Made by a program: the position numbers and the translations under genes. From NCBI GenBank assembly GCA_910585805.1, contig CAJUFB010000031.1, positions 1 through 41,855 on the forward strand: DNA of 41,855 bases, in the 5' to 3' direction. Below the pieces are notes generated by a model, which saw only the letters and a list, made by a program, of their open reading frames with translations, did not search any database and had not been told where the DNA came from. Below are positions 8,652-17,186 of this stretch, one piece after another (positions within the stretch are counted from its first letter, which is position 1; each line of letters begins with the position of its first letter). The DNA comes from an uncultured Acetatifactor sp. GTDB lineage: Bacteria; Bacillota; Clostridia; Lachnospirales; Lachnospiraceae.

Positions 8652-9287
8652 CTATCGGTTATCATAATCAAGTCCAACTTTATAACAATTTTTCAAAAAA
8701 CAGTCCGCGGCTCTTTGCAGGTCTTTCAAATCCCTGGCTTCATTATTTGCATTAACTGCCTCATTAAACAGCGTAACAGCTTTTTCATATACATACGCTT
8801 TCCCTTTTACAAGGTATGAGATACTTCCCAGGTTTGTAACCACCACCATCATCTTGACACTCGCATACCGCAGTAAAAACTGTACATCTGACAAGGAAAA
8901 ATCGGAAAGCGATGGATGATTGTGCAGCACGATAACAATACATGATTTAGCAGACGATACCAGGTGATATGCCGTTGTGTTACTGATTGGGTCTACCTCA
9001 TGCTCGCTCCCCAGCGCCACGCCAATATATTCTTCCCCTTTTCGGATATATTCAACACTTTCCATGCTATATGTGATTGCAACCTCATTTGAATTATTTT
9101 CATCCTTGGAGATTTTCAATACGTTTTTCGCTAATTCCTGTATAGTATTATATTCGCTTTCAGGTATATTTTTATATGCTATCCTTGGCACCTTTTTGAT
9201 GGCTTCATCTGTAATCATAATTTTATGGTCTCTTTTCTTTGCCATCTCTAAATCTTTCAGGTTTTCTCCATCGCTTTTCTGCTCCAA
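8652..9287 (-). CDS. JAB/MPN (RadC-like) domain protein
   Basis: A 211-residue protein with a JAB/MPN metalloprotease-like fold of the RadC type at residues about 45-165. The zinc motif is intact: H122 and H124 in LHNHPSLSD, with S131 and D134 following, and a plausible upstream glutamate (about E86). The C-terminal 50 residues are a helical tail. The start is TTG, with AAAGGA upstream. RadC-like proteins ride on mobile elements and related JAB proteins occur in anti-phage systems, but the substrate is unknown. Its position inside a broken BREX operon, with two small partners, suggests a replacement defence or toxin module; that is inference. Confidence 0.75.
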   Translation of the reverse strand: MEQKSDGENLKDLEMAKKRDHKIMITDEAIKKVPRIAYKNIPESEYNTIQELAKNVLKISKDENNSNEVAITYSMESVEYIRKGEEYIGVALGSEHEVDPISNTTAYHLVSSAKSCIVIVLHNHPSLSDFSLSDVQFLLRYASVKMMVVVTNLGSISYLVKGKAYVYEKAVTLFNEAVNANNEARDLKDLQRAADCFLKNCYKVGLDYDNR

Positions 9288-9338
9288 ACCACATCATTCC
9301 TTTCCAATCATTAATGAACTAATCTTTTAAAGAATTAT

Positions 9339-10112
9339 TTAAAGTTTCATCTCATATCCGTTCCCCTTGAAAACCACAGCGTTCCGGATGCGCGTCTCCT
9401 CCGTCTCATACAGGGCTTTCAGCGTAGCCTTCCCGGCTTCGTTCTTCTTCAGTATCCTCTCCCGAATGACTTCGTCCGCATTCACGGAAGACAGAGATAA
9501 TCTGGTCTTGAACCGTCCCTGAATCTTGGAAAAATCATTCTTCTGTTCGGCGGATGTGTCCATGTTCTCCAGCATGGAATCCATATCCTCCTGTGCCGTG
9601 ACGATGACCCATGCCTTTCCCTTGCACCGGGAGCCAAGCTCCTCCGTCATGGTCTGCAGATTCAGCATCAGCCGGGAATCCGTGCTGATGAACTGCCCTA
9701 TCTCGTCCACCAGGAAGACCACCCTTTCCCCGGTCTTTTCTATGTATTTGCGCACCCTCTCCGCAAAATCCTCTATGGCGATTTCATAATTGGAGGTGGT
9801 GGCAGCCTTTGTCCAATCGAAAGCCTCCTGCTCGGACATGCGCCCCATAGCCGTAAGCGCCTTCGCCACTTTTCCCCGGATGACTCTAAATTTATTCCGT
9901 TCCTCCAGCCATGCCTTACCCGTCTCCTCCCGGAAAGCCTCCTGGAACTTCTGATAATTGCCCTCCTCATCCAATACCCGCTCCAAGTCCGCCAGCCCTG
10001 GGTTCGCCCCGTCGTAGCCAAGCTTTTCGTTGAACACGCGGTTGAATACCATGACAATGGCATTGCTGTCCGATTTTGCGGATGCCGTGCTCTTGGAATC
10101 CACATTGAATCG
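9339..10112 (-). pseudogene. brxC: BrxC (BREX P-loop protein) fragment
   Basis: About 258 residues matching the N-terminal ATPase region of BrxC, normally about 1,200 residues. It starts at RFNVDSKS without the upstream Walker A region and reads DSNAIVMVFNRVFNEKLGY, then the Walker B strand VVFLVDEIGQFI, SRLMLNLQTMTEELGSR, WVIVTAQEDMDSM and IQGRFKTRLSLSS. It ends abruptly after NGYEMKL. Both ends are deletion borders and stop codons lie directly upstream. It is the 5'-most BREX remnant, followed on the same strand by the JAB island and pglZ::brxL. Confidence 0.85.
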
Positions 10113-10135
10113 CTGAGCAGCTTAATGTCATCCAA

Positions 10136-10516
10136 AGTTTTAGTCTCTATTTTCCATCAGGGAAATCGCCTGACGAGTCTCCCGATACCACAGTAAATCT
10201 TTTGTTCTGCAAGGATATCTTTGACTCAAAATATGCAATTCAATCATATGCTTAATACCACTCCCACTGTCAATCCGCTAAAATCAAAGACCGCCTTTAT
10301 CCAATCTAATGTGTCCTGTTTATCTCTGCACGGTTCCACTGACCTTTTCTGCACTATCCACGTATCCATTTCCCGGGCAAATTTTCCTCTAAATCCATTA
10401 CCCTTTTTGCTATTCACATTATATCATCTGAGTATAGTTTTTTACAGTATTCTGTCGGAAATATTTTTCACTGACTTTCCACTTGCCGTGAGTCTGCCAG
10501 ATCCCACTCCCTTTCG
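10136..10516. other. Intergenic region, no gene seen
   Basis: About 380 bp of AT-rich sequence between the BrxC fragment and the first MITE-like repeat. A plus-strand open frame crosses it, but its composition is low in charged residues, it has no ribosome binding site, and it runs into the repeat. Immediately upstream of BrxC a short minus-strand frame (DLLWYRETRQAISLMENRD) looks like the tail of a lost gene but is too short to identify. Confidence 0.4.
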
Positions 10517-10659
10517 TAAGGAAGTGTCTACAAATAACTGCTACAAGATTATAGCGATTTTTATTGTATTTCTGGGCTTTTACCTATACATATTACAAGA
10601 ACCGTTACACGAACCCTGTAATCAAAAGAAAATTGTAGTAGTTATTTTCTGACAGTTCC
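10517..10659 (+). repeat. MITE-like palindromic element, copy A with nested hairpin
   Basis: Starts TAAGGAAGTGTCTACAAATA and ends with ATTTTCTGACAGTTCC, the imperfect terminal inverted repeats of a family seen five times here. The core carries the shared TTTTTATTGTATTTC block. A second palindrome (10592-10622, arms ATTACA and TGTAAT around GAACC) is nested before the right end, as in copy B. No coding capacity. Confidence 0.7.
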
Positions 10660-10675
10660 AAAGAGAAAGAGCCCA

Positions 10676-11527
10676 TTATCGCATCCCCAACAGCCCGGCG
10701 GCGTTCTCCCCCAGCACGGCATCCTGCTCGGTCCGGCTCAGCCCGCTTTCCCTTATTGCCGCAAGCGTCTCCCTCTGCCCGCTCCAGGGGCTGTCCGTGC
10801 CGAACAGGATACGGTCTGCCCCCATCCTGCGGACTATCCGAAGGAACCGTTCCCGCGACAGCGGCGGGTCTTCCTCCGGACTGCGTACGGTACCCGGCGC
10901 CGGTTCAACGGGCAGCAGCGAAAATGCCGTGTCCAGCCACACATTCCGCCCGGCAATCCATTCCTCCACTTCCTCCCAGCATTCCCATCCGCCCATGTGT
11001 GCCAGCACAAATTTCTCCGGCTTTACGATATCCAGCATTCTGGCAATCCTGGCAACCGAAGACTGGTTCTCACCCGGGAAACCGATATCATATCCTGCAT
11101 GAGTAATGACAATCATGTCATTTTCAGAGGCGCAGGCAATGATTCTCTGGTAGCGGATATCGTCAATGGGAACCTGCTGGAACACGGGATGGATTTTGAT
11201 GCCTTTTACACCGTTCTCTGACAGGTTTCTCAGGATTTGTCTGTAATTCTCATTTTCCGGATGTATGCCGCCGAAAGAAAGCAGCCCTGTCTCCTTCCCT
11301 CGGGCATTTGTCTCCGCAGCAATGCGGTTGATATCCTCCTGCTGCCCCGGCCTGGTCACCACCGGCAGAAGCAGCGAATAATCTACTCCTGCCTCTCTCA
11401 TGGAAGCGCGCAGCGCACCTGCCGTGCCGTCCAGATAATTCAGCGCCCGGGCGCTTTGGGCCAGCTTCGTGATAGCCCGCCCGGCCAGATTTTCCGGAAA
11501 TGTATGTGTATGAAAATCAATGATCAT
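10676..11527 (-). CDS. Amidohydrolase family protein (TIM-barrel metal-dependent hydrolase)
   Basis: A 283-residue member of the amidohydrolase-2 group. The metal site can be traced: HTH at residues 6-8 (MIIDFHTHTFPENL), a histidine in VITHAGYD, a histidine in VLAHMGGWE, and the aspartate in ILFGTDSPW. GIKIHPVFQQ is the usual barrel strand carrying the bridging residue region. The start has GGAGG at 11536-11540. Relatives include decarboxylases and lactonases acting on small carboxylated compounds; the substrate here is unknown. It stands alone between repeat elements. Confidence 0.85.
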   Translation of the reverse strand: MIIDFHTHTFPENLAGRAITKLAQSARALNYLDGTAGALRASMREAGVDYSLLLPVVTRPGQQEDINRIAAETNARGKETGLLSFGGIHPENENYRQILRNLSENGVKGIKIHPVFQQVPIDDIRYQRIIACASENDMIVITHAGYDIGFPGENQSSVARIARMLDIVKPEKFVLAHMGGWECWEEVEEWIAGRNVWLDTAFSLLPVEPAPGTVRSPEEDPPLSRERFLRIVRRMGADRILFGTDSPWSGQRETLAAIRESGLSRTEQDAVLGENAAGLLGMR

Positions 11528-11598
11528 GAAGTTTTCCTCCGTTCACAAAAACCGTGTCTCTTCTTAACAATCTGTAGTATGCTCCTCCATCAGGCACT

Positions 11599-11803
11599 TA
11601 AGGAAGTGTCTACAGATTACAGGAACCGCTTCGCGAACCCTGTAATCCAAGAGAAATAACCGCTGCAAGTTCATAGCGAGTTTTATTGTATTTGCCGGTT
11701 TTTGCCTGAATAAGTTTCAGCGGTTATTTTCCGACAATTCCCAACAGGAAAATTACATGATTCACGAAACTGTTCCTATCATTTGTAGATACTTCTTTAC
11801 TAT
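11599..11803 (+). repeat. Composite MITE-like element, copy B
   Basis: Begins with the family left end TAAGGAAGTGTCTAC, followed by a palindrome (11615-11647, GATTACAGG/CCTGTAATC arms), the common core with TTTTATTGTATTTGCC, and the usual right end at about 11742. It then continues with a diverged inverted copy of the same palindrome and an inverted left end (GTAGATACTTCTTTA) ending at 11803. The element is thus a nested or symmetrised composite. No coding capacity. Confidence 0.7.
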
Positions 11804-12018
11804 ACAGGATTTGCATGGAACTTTCAAGCTTCTTTGGCCGGCCGCAGCGCTGCATGAACAGTCTCGGGATTTTCATACAAAATGCACATGAAAAAGCCCC
11901 ACAGAAACATTCGTAAACAATATCCCAGGCCTTACTGAACGTCAGGGACCGGACCGAGCTGCCCAGCGTTGCCGGGGGCTGCCGGGCTGCTGCAGTTTTC
12001 AAAAAATGCTCGATTATA
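11804..12018. other. Intergenic region, no convincing gene
   Basis: About 215 bp between the composite repeat and the toxin gene. A 92-codon minus-strand frame (to 12002) crosses it but uses the repeat as coding sequence, has no ribosome binding site and matches no family I know. It may be an eroded gene. Confidence 0.3.
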
Positions 12019-12201
12019 CTATCTGTTTATGCTATGATGACAATAAAGAAAGGCACCTGCGTCGAGAAAAGCAAGCATCGCTATAACAAAGCTGCCAAAG
12101 GCAATCAGCAAACCGATTACCCCTGTGAATATTAAAATAATATGTCTTCTCGGAAGCAATCTCTTCGCTTCCGAGAAAAGGCGCGTCCCTTTGCGCCGCA
12201 T
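12019..12201 (-). CDS. Putative holin-like (type I) toxin
   Basis: A small membrane protein with one strongly hydrophobic segment (TGVIGLLIAFGSFVIAMLAF) followed by LDA. The pattern L-x-AFGSFVIA-x-LAFLD is that of the putative holin-like toxins of Firmicutes, which are made from RNA-regulated type I toxin-antitoxin loci and insert in the membrane. The positively charged N-terminal extension (residues 1-20) is encoded over a perfect hairpin and is unlike the family, so the real start may be elsewhere. The tail after the membrane segment also differs. See the short upstream reading frame at 12206-12250. Confidence 0.5.
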   Translation of the reverse strand: MRRKGTRLFSEAKRLLPRRHIILIFTGVIGLLIAFGSFVIAMLAFLDAGAFLYCHHSINR

Positions 12202-12235
12202 TCAACTATAGGAAGCAGCACTTGCTTCCTATAGT
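12147..12235 (+). repeat. Double-hairpin element, copy 1
   Basis: Two perfect hairpins with the same core: TTCTCGGAAGC/GCTTCCGAGAA (12147-12177) and ACTATAGGAAGC/GCTTCCTATAGT (12205-12235), the second with loop AGCACTT. The same pair, in the same order and spacing, occurs at 23573-23656. The outer arms differ between copies but remain complementary, so the structure is conserved. On the minus strand it lies over the start region of the holin-like toxin and could control its translation. Confidence 0.55.
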
Positions 12236-12250
12236 ATCCGCAGATGTCAT
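12206..12250 (-). CDS. 14-residue leader peptide or detached toxin start
   Basis: ATG at 12250 has an excellent ribosome binding site (GGGAGG, 8 nt upstream) and encodes MTSADTIGSKCCFL, stopping 5 nt before the ATG of the holin-like toxin frame. Holin-like toxins usually start with a short polar segment like MTSADTI directly joined to the hydrophobic helix. Either this is a leader peptide, or the toxin gene was split by insertion of the double-hairpin element, separating its start from its membrane segment. Confidence 0.35.
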   Translation of the reverse strand: MTSADTIGSKCCFL

Positions 12251-12431
12251 TGGCGCCACCTCCCTTCCTGAAGAATGCCAAAAATCGGCATTTCCTATGT
12301 ATTCCGGCGTATGCCGGTTTACCAGGCTCGGGAGATTACCACCCCTGTCATGGGTTCCTGTTTCAGATTCTACCATATCCTGACAGGAAATTCATGAAAT
12401 ACATAACGTAAATATGTTTAAAAATATTTTT
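12236..12431. other. Toxin-gene upstream region
   Basis: About 200 bp upstream of the toxin leader. It contains the GGGAGG ribosome binding site of the 14-residue frame and small inverted repeats (CCGGCGTATGCCGG near 12303). No further gene is visible. Confidence 0.3.
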
Positions 12432-12514
12432 AAAAAAATTACTGTCCACCCCGTTGTCATAAGCCGCAATACCAAAAGTCCCACGGCTTACCGGAAGGTG
12501 AACAGTAATTTTTT
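12432..12514. terminator. Large stem-loop terminator
   Basis: AAAAAATTACTGT followed by CACC (12433-12450) pairs with GGT-AACAGTAATTTTTT (12497-12514), enclosing a second stem AAGCCG/CGGCTT. The A and T runs at the base make it a terminator in both directions. It lies 30 bp after the stop of the alpha-mannosidase gene, which it should end. Confidence 0.65.
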
Positions 12515-12542
12515 CAAAACACATTCTTATAAAAATCCAACC

Positions 12543-15500
12543 TTAATACCACACAGCAATCGTCTTAATCTCAAAGGCCCGGAATTCCAGCTCCAGCTGC
12601 CGCGCCGCCGGATATTCTGTCTGAACCTCTTCCAGCATGTTTGTCTCCGCCAGTCCCTTTACCGGGAATCCAAAGGTAAGCACCGTCTTCTCCGCAGCTC
12701 CTTCCGCTTCATAGAGCCTGAGTATAAATCCTCTGCCGTTCTTCTCCATGGGCTTCACCGTCTCTGCGATCACATGGTCACAGTCCAGGCTGACCAGACT
12801 CTCCATAGGCAGGTTTCCCGCCACAGCAAACGGCTTCTCATTCAACCGGTAGGCCGGCTGTATCACACTGTCCGCGCTCAGGCTGCCCATATGAGGCAGG
12901 AATGCATAGGTGCACTCGTGAATGCCCTTATCTCCTCTTTCATCCGGCATGCAGCCGCCCTTGTGAAGGGAAAGCCGCATCTGAGAATCTTTTACACTGA
13001 TGCCGTATTTGCAGTCATTCAGCACTGCCGCTCCGTAGCGCGTCTCGGAGAGATCCGTATACTTGTGGTTAGATACCTCGAACCTGGATTTCTCAATCTC
13101 CGTATTCCTGTTGGTCACACGGCGGATATAGCCGAACTGTATCTCCTGGCTGGCGTAGTCCGTATGGATACTTGTATCAAAAGCCGCTTTCAGGAATCTG
13201 TGGTCATCCTGCCAGTCCATCCTTGTCTCGAAGACAACTTCCGGCGAATCGGCATAGAAGATCATATCCTGTTCCAGAGTAGATTTCGCGCTCAGACGGT
13301 AGCGGCTGCGGATTCGGAATTCCACTGCCCCGTCGGCCACAACCCGGCGCTCCAGAAGCTCCGCGCTGTCCCTCAGCTTGCTCTCAAAGTCCGCGTCCAC
13401 GTCCCAGTTATCCCAGCCCAGGGAGACCTCCTCCGCCATCAGCAGAGTGTTCAGGGCATAGCCCTCGCCCTTCAGCTGTCGTCCATTCCGCTTATCCACA
13501 AAGGAATCCATATATCCCTTTTCGTTAAAGGTTACTTTCACCATGGGCGTCTCCAGAATCTCACCCTTTTCCCCGCTCACGGCAAAGGCGGAAACGCTCT
13601 GGGGCGCCTCTTCCGTCATTGCAAGCACCGTACTGCCGAACGCCGGAATCTTTACTCCCATAACCGCCAGCTTCTTATTTCCGTCCCTGTCCTCCACTAC
13701 CTGCTGCCTGTAATCACCTGCCGCATAACAGCCCTCAAAAGGAAGATAAACCACATCGCTTCGCTGGAACGACAGTGTATTCACAAGTGTAACCGTTTTC
13801 CCCTCAGACGCATCTGTCCAGTTCTCCAGAATCCTTTTGCTCTGGCGTCCCGACTCCTCAATGATATGCCCTACCGCCTCCCTGGCCTCATCATGGGCGC
13901 GGGGAATACAGGTTCCCGGCAGAATATCATGGAACTGGTTCACAAGCATCTCGTTGGTCAGCGGATCAATCTGTTCCGAAGAAGCCTCTGTCCCCTTACG
14001 CACGGCATCCCTCACCGTGAGATATTCCAGATCCCGAAGAGCAAATTCCGCCTTGCGGTTGTTCCGCTTAATCTCATGCTGGTTGGTCAATGTACCTCTG
14101 TGCAGCTCCAGATACAGTTCACCGTTGTAGGTGGAAGGCTCCACCAGGCTCTCCTCCAGTTCCTGCATGAAACGGCTGACCGTAGTATGGGAAGTCCTGG
14201 GCATCCCCTCCATATCCTTCAGCCGCTCCGCCATCTCGATCATCCCGAACTCCGGGCCTCCGCCGCCGTCCCCGAATCCGTAGGAAATCAGGCGCATGTT
14301 GGAAACGGCGCGCTCCTTGATGGTATTGTCCCCGTCGGCCAGCAGATTTTCCGTCAGCATCTCGGGGTCCGGCCACACATGGGTACGGTTAAAGTGCACC
14401 AGTACCTGCGAACCGTCAATTCCTTTCCAGTAAAACGTATCATAAGGGAAGACATTGGTGTCATTCCATGCCATTTTGGTGGTGAGGAAATATTTCACCC
14501 GGCAGCCCTGCATGATCTGGGGCAGGGACGCGCTGTAGCCAAAGGTATCCGGCAGCCAGAACGCATCGGAGGTATAGTCAAAATACTCCCTTGTGAATTT
14601 CTGTCCCCATACAAACTGCCTTATCATGTACTCGCCGGAAGGAATGTTGCAGTCACACTCGATCCAGACACCGCCGTTGGGCTCATAGCGCCCCTCCGCC
14701 ACTCTCTTTTTGATATCCTCAAACAAATCCGGATACATCCGCCTGATAATATCCCCATGGTAGGCGGAACTCTGTACAAAGGTATAATCCGGATACTGGT
14801 CCATCAGATTCATCTGGTTCGCATAAGTCCTTGCGCACTTCTTTTCCGTCTCCCCGCGGTGCCACAGCCATGCCGTGTCCATATGGGAATGACCGATGAG
14901 TCCGGCATAAGGCGCGGAGGACGCATTTTTCTCCCGCATCACCTTTTTCAGAATAGCATCGGCCCGCCGGAGCTGCTCCCGGAAAATCTCCGGCTCCTCG
15001 TTTTCAAAATCATAGGAAATCAGATTGTGGATTTCCAGCATTGCCCGCACAAAGGCTGCTCTGCGGAAACTCTTCTTCTCCAGTACCTTCACCATCTGGT
15101 TTGCCGTCTTCAGATCAAAGTAAAACTCCGCCAGTTCCTCATCCTTCAGGCAGATATCCACCGGATGATACTCGATACGGTAAAATCTCTGGGCTTCCAC
15201 CAGGAACGGCTGCGTTCCTTTAATATAATGGTTCGCATAATACTCGAAAGCCATCTCTATGGTTTCTCCGCTCTTTGCCTCCTTGCACAGCATGTCACAG
15301 TAATGGTTTCCGTGGCTGTGCACAATCATTTTGGACGCATAGTTGCCGTAGGGTTTCCCGTTTACCCACATCATTCCCTCATAGCCCCTGATTTTCGGGT
15401 AGACGAATAACCTCTTTCCGTCCAGTTCTTCCGGGACGGTATAGCTGCCTTTAAACCAGCAGTAAATTCCCCGCCCTTCGAAGACGGTTCCGTCTTCACA

Positions 15501-15662
15501 TTCCGTGAAGACGGAATCCTCCGGCACATCGTGATGGCTTCCGTCCGTCTGAAATGCCTTCATGGGCACGGTTCCCACGGTGTAAAACAGTTTGGGCTCC
15601 AGCATTTTTTCCAGCCTTTGAAGCTTGCCCAGCATCCTTTCCAGTTGCTTTTCCGTATACAT
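12543..15662 (-). CDS. Alpha-mannosidase, glycoside hydrolase family 38
   Basis: A large (1,039 residue) GH38 alpha-mannosidase releasing mannose from N-glycan-type or other manno-oligosaccharides, with retention. An N-terminal beta domain (EGRGIYCWFKGSYTVPEELD) precedes the catalytic (beta/alpha) domain, where zinc ligands H260 and D262 (GHSHMDTAWLWH) and the nucleophile D372 (FWLPDTFGYSASLPQ) are present. The middle and C-terminal beta-sandwich domains follow, ending in FEIKTIAVWY. No signal peptide, so it is cytoplasmic. The start at 15662 is preferred because GGAGG is 5 nt upstream; ATG at 15674 has none. It faces a terminator at its 3' end and is apparently monocistronic. Length and motifs are complete. 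Confidence 0.9.
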   Translation of the reverse strand: MYTEKQLERMLGKLQRLEKMLEPKLFYTVGTVPMKAFQTDGSHHDVPEDSVFTECEDGTVFEGRGIYCWFKGSYTVPEELDGKRLFVYPKIRGYEGMMWVNGKPYGNYASKMIVHSHGNHYCDMLCKEAKSGETIEMAFEYYANHYIKGTQPFLVEAQRFYRIEYHPVDICLKDEELAEFYFDLKTANQMVKVLEKKSFRRAAFVRAMLEIHNLISYDFENEEPEIFREQLRRADAILKKVMREKNASSAPYAGLIGHSHMDTAWLWHRGETEKKCARTYANQMNLMDQYPDYTFVQSSAYHGDIIRRMYPDLFEDIKKRVAEGRYEPNGGVWIECDCNIPSGEYMIRQFVWGQKFTREYFDYTSDAFWLPDTFGYSASLPQIMQGCRVKYFLTTKMAWNDTNVFPYDTFYWKGIDGSQVLVHFNRTHVWPDPEMLTENLLADGDNTIKERAVSNMRLISYGFGDGGGGPEFGMIEMAERLKDMEGMPRTSHTTVSRFMQELEESLVEPSTYNGELYLELHRGTLTNQHEIKRNNRKAEFALRDLEYLTVRDAVRKGTEASSEQIDPLTNEMLVNQFHDILPGTCIPRAHDEAREAVGHIIEESGRQSKRILENWTDASEGKTVTLVNTLSFQRSDVVYLPFEGCYAAGDYRQQVVEDRDGNKKLAVMGVKIPAFGSTVLAMTEEAPQSVSAFAVSGEKGEILETPMVKVTFNEKGYMDSFVDKRNGRQLKGEGYALNTLLMAEEVSLGWDNWDVDADFESKLRDSAELLERRVVADGAVEFRIRSRYRLSAKSTLEQDMIFYADSPEVVFETRMDWQDDHRFLKAAFDTSIHTDYASQEIQFGYIRRVTNRNTEIEKSRFEVSNHKYTDLSETRYGAAVLNDCKYGISVKDSQMRLSLHKGGCMPDERGDKGIHECTYAFLPHMGSLSADSVIQPAYRLNEKPFAVAGNLPMESLVSLDCDHVIAETVKPMEKNGRGFILRLYEAEGAAEKTVLTFGFPVKGLAETNMLEEVQTEYPAARQLELEFRAFEIKTIAVWY

Positions 15663-15813
15663 ATTATCCTCCATTCCGCATCCGTCTATACGGATTTTCG
15701 TTTTTCAGTTCCGCTTTTTCAGGTTCAATCATACATTTCCGGCTGTACAATATGGCCGGATGCATTATGCCCTCCCAGGACCGGGCACATACAAAGAACT
15801 AACTTCCTTACAC

Positions 15814-16551
15814 TCAGTCATAGTCCACCTTTATAAGACACAATCCCTGGGCGGGAGCCGTGGGTCCCGCTTTCCGGCGCTCCGGATTTTCCAGCGCTTC
15901 CCTCAGCTCTTCCACGGACATCCTGCCGCATCCGATCTCCAGCATCGTCCCTGTCATAATCCGCACCATATTCTGCAGAAATCCCGTTCCGTGGAAAGTG
16001 AACCGCAGATAACCGTCCTGCCGTTCTATGTCTATCCTGTCTACTTTGCGCACAGTGGATTTCTTCATCCGGGGATTGACACAGAAATTCCGGAAATCAT
16101 GTTCGCCTTTCAGGATTTCCGCAGCCTGGCGCATCCGCTCCAAATCCGGCTTCTCCTCCAGCCTGGTGCAGTATTTTCTGTCAAAGACAGTCTTCACCGT
16201 CCCCTCGTAACAGGTGTAACAATAGGTCTTCCCGATGGCATTGTAACGGGCATGGAATCTGGGTGATGCTTCCCGCACCTCCTTCACCGCAATGTCGTCG
16301 GGAAGGCAGCGGTTCATGTAATCGCGGATTTCCCCGCAGGAAAAATCCGTCTCCAGAAAAGCGTTTGCCGCCATCCCTTTTGAATGGACTCCGGCATCCG
16401 TACGCCCGGCACCGATTACTTCCGTTTCCTTTCCGCACATCAGGCTCAGCACGTTTTCCAGTTTTCCCTGAATCGTGTTCTTATCGGGCTGACGCTGCCA
16501 GCCGTAATAGCGGCTTCCGTCATACTCCAGAATAAATTTATAATTTTTCAT
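15814..16551 (-). CDS. truA: tRNA pseudouridine synthase A
   Basis: A 245-residue TruA that converts uridines 38-40 of the tRNA anticodon arm to pseudouridine. The catalytic aspartate is D52 in GAGRTDAGVHS. Also typical are the N-terminal YDGSRYYGWQRQPDKNTIQG, the NFCVNPRMKKSTVR region and the C-terminal FTFHGTGFLQNMVRIMTG. The frame is open upstream through the preceding gene, but ATG at 16551 gives the family N-terminus. It lies 35 bp after the ECF transporter S gene on the same strand and is probably in one operon with it. Confidence 0.93.
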   Translation of the reverse strand: MKNYKFILEYDGSRYYGWQRQPDKNTIQGKLENVLSLMCGKETEVIGAGRTDAGVHSKGMAANAFLETDFSCGEIRDYMNRCLPDDIAVKEVREASPRFHARYNAIGKTYCYTCYEGTVKTVFDRKYCTRLEEKPDLERMRQAAEILKGEHDFRNFCVNPRMKKSTVRKVDRIDIERQDGYLRFTFHGTGFLQNMVRIMTGTMLEIGCGRMSVEELREALENPERRKAGPTAPAQGLCLIKVDYD

Positions 16552-16586
16552 ACAATGCAGTCCTTCAACGTTCCCTTCTGCGGGAT

Positions 16587-17126
16587 TCAAGGCTTCATAA
16601 ACGCCCGTCTCACCGCATGAATCACCGGCAGCGCAGCCACACCGCCCAACAGCGCCGTAATCAGCTGCGGCAGGGAAAACATCCCCGAAATCACCGATGC
16701 CTGAGGCTCCGGCAGACGCAGCAGAAGCGGAACCGCCGCTTTGGTGATTCCCAGATACAGCGTCAGAAATTTGGCCAGCGCCGCTGCCACCAGGGCTGCC
16801 GTCCCCGATGCATACCATTTTCCCATATCCCTGTTTCCCAGGAAATGCCACACCAGCACAAGTACAATATTCCCCAGAGCAATAAACGGAATCAGCCCCC
16901 ATAACGGTCCGATTCCCACCAGCTTCGCCATAATGGGAGAGATAACAGCCACCGTGGCTCCCGACATGACGCTGCAGGTCATGACCGAAATGATCAGCAG
17001 CGCATTTACCAGCGTTCCTGTGATGATGGTATTCCCCAAAGGCGCAGTCACCGCCTGCACTACCACCAGAAGTGCAATAAAAACGGCAGTACGTGTAATC
17101 CATAACGTTTTTTCCCTGTTATTCAT
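16587..17126 (-). CDS. ECF transporter S component
   Basis: A 179-residue integral membrane protein with about five or six hydrophobic helices, starting TRTAVFIALLVVVQAVTAPL, the usual first helix of substrate-binding (S) components of energy-coupling factor vitamin transporters. It would sit in the membrane and bind a vitamin or precursor for the shared EcfT/EcfA module, which is not encoded here. GAGGAG lies upstream of the start. It is preceded by the conserved leader element (17187-17254) and followed by truA. The ligand cannot be assigned from the sequence. Confidence 0.8.
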   Translation of the reverse strand: MNNREKTLWITRTAVFIALLVVVQAVTAPLGNTIITGTLVNALLIISVMTCSVMSGATVAVISPIMAKLVGIGPLWGLIPFIALGNIVLVLVWHFLGNRDMGKWYASGTAALVAAALAKFLTLYLGITKAAVPLLLRLPEPQASVISGMFSLPQLITALLGGVAALPVIHAVRRAFMKP

Positions 17127-17186
17127 CTCGATTCTCCTCGCAACACTTCCTTATTCCTGTTCAGATTTCGCAAACATCCCTTCAGT

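Noticed and set aside
10221..10652. A 143-codon plus-strand frame
   Set aside because: It runs into the MITE-like element, has no ribosome binding site and no recognisable protein features.
12414..15410. A plus-strand open frame of nearly 1,000 codons
   Set aside because: It is antisense to the GH38 alpha-mannosidase, has a His/Leu/Arg-rich composition typical of an antisense shadow, and no ribosome binding site.
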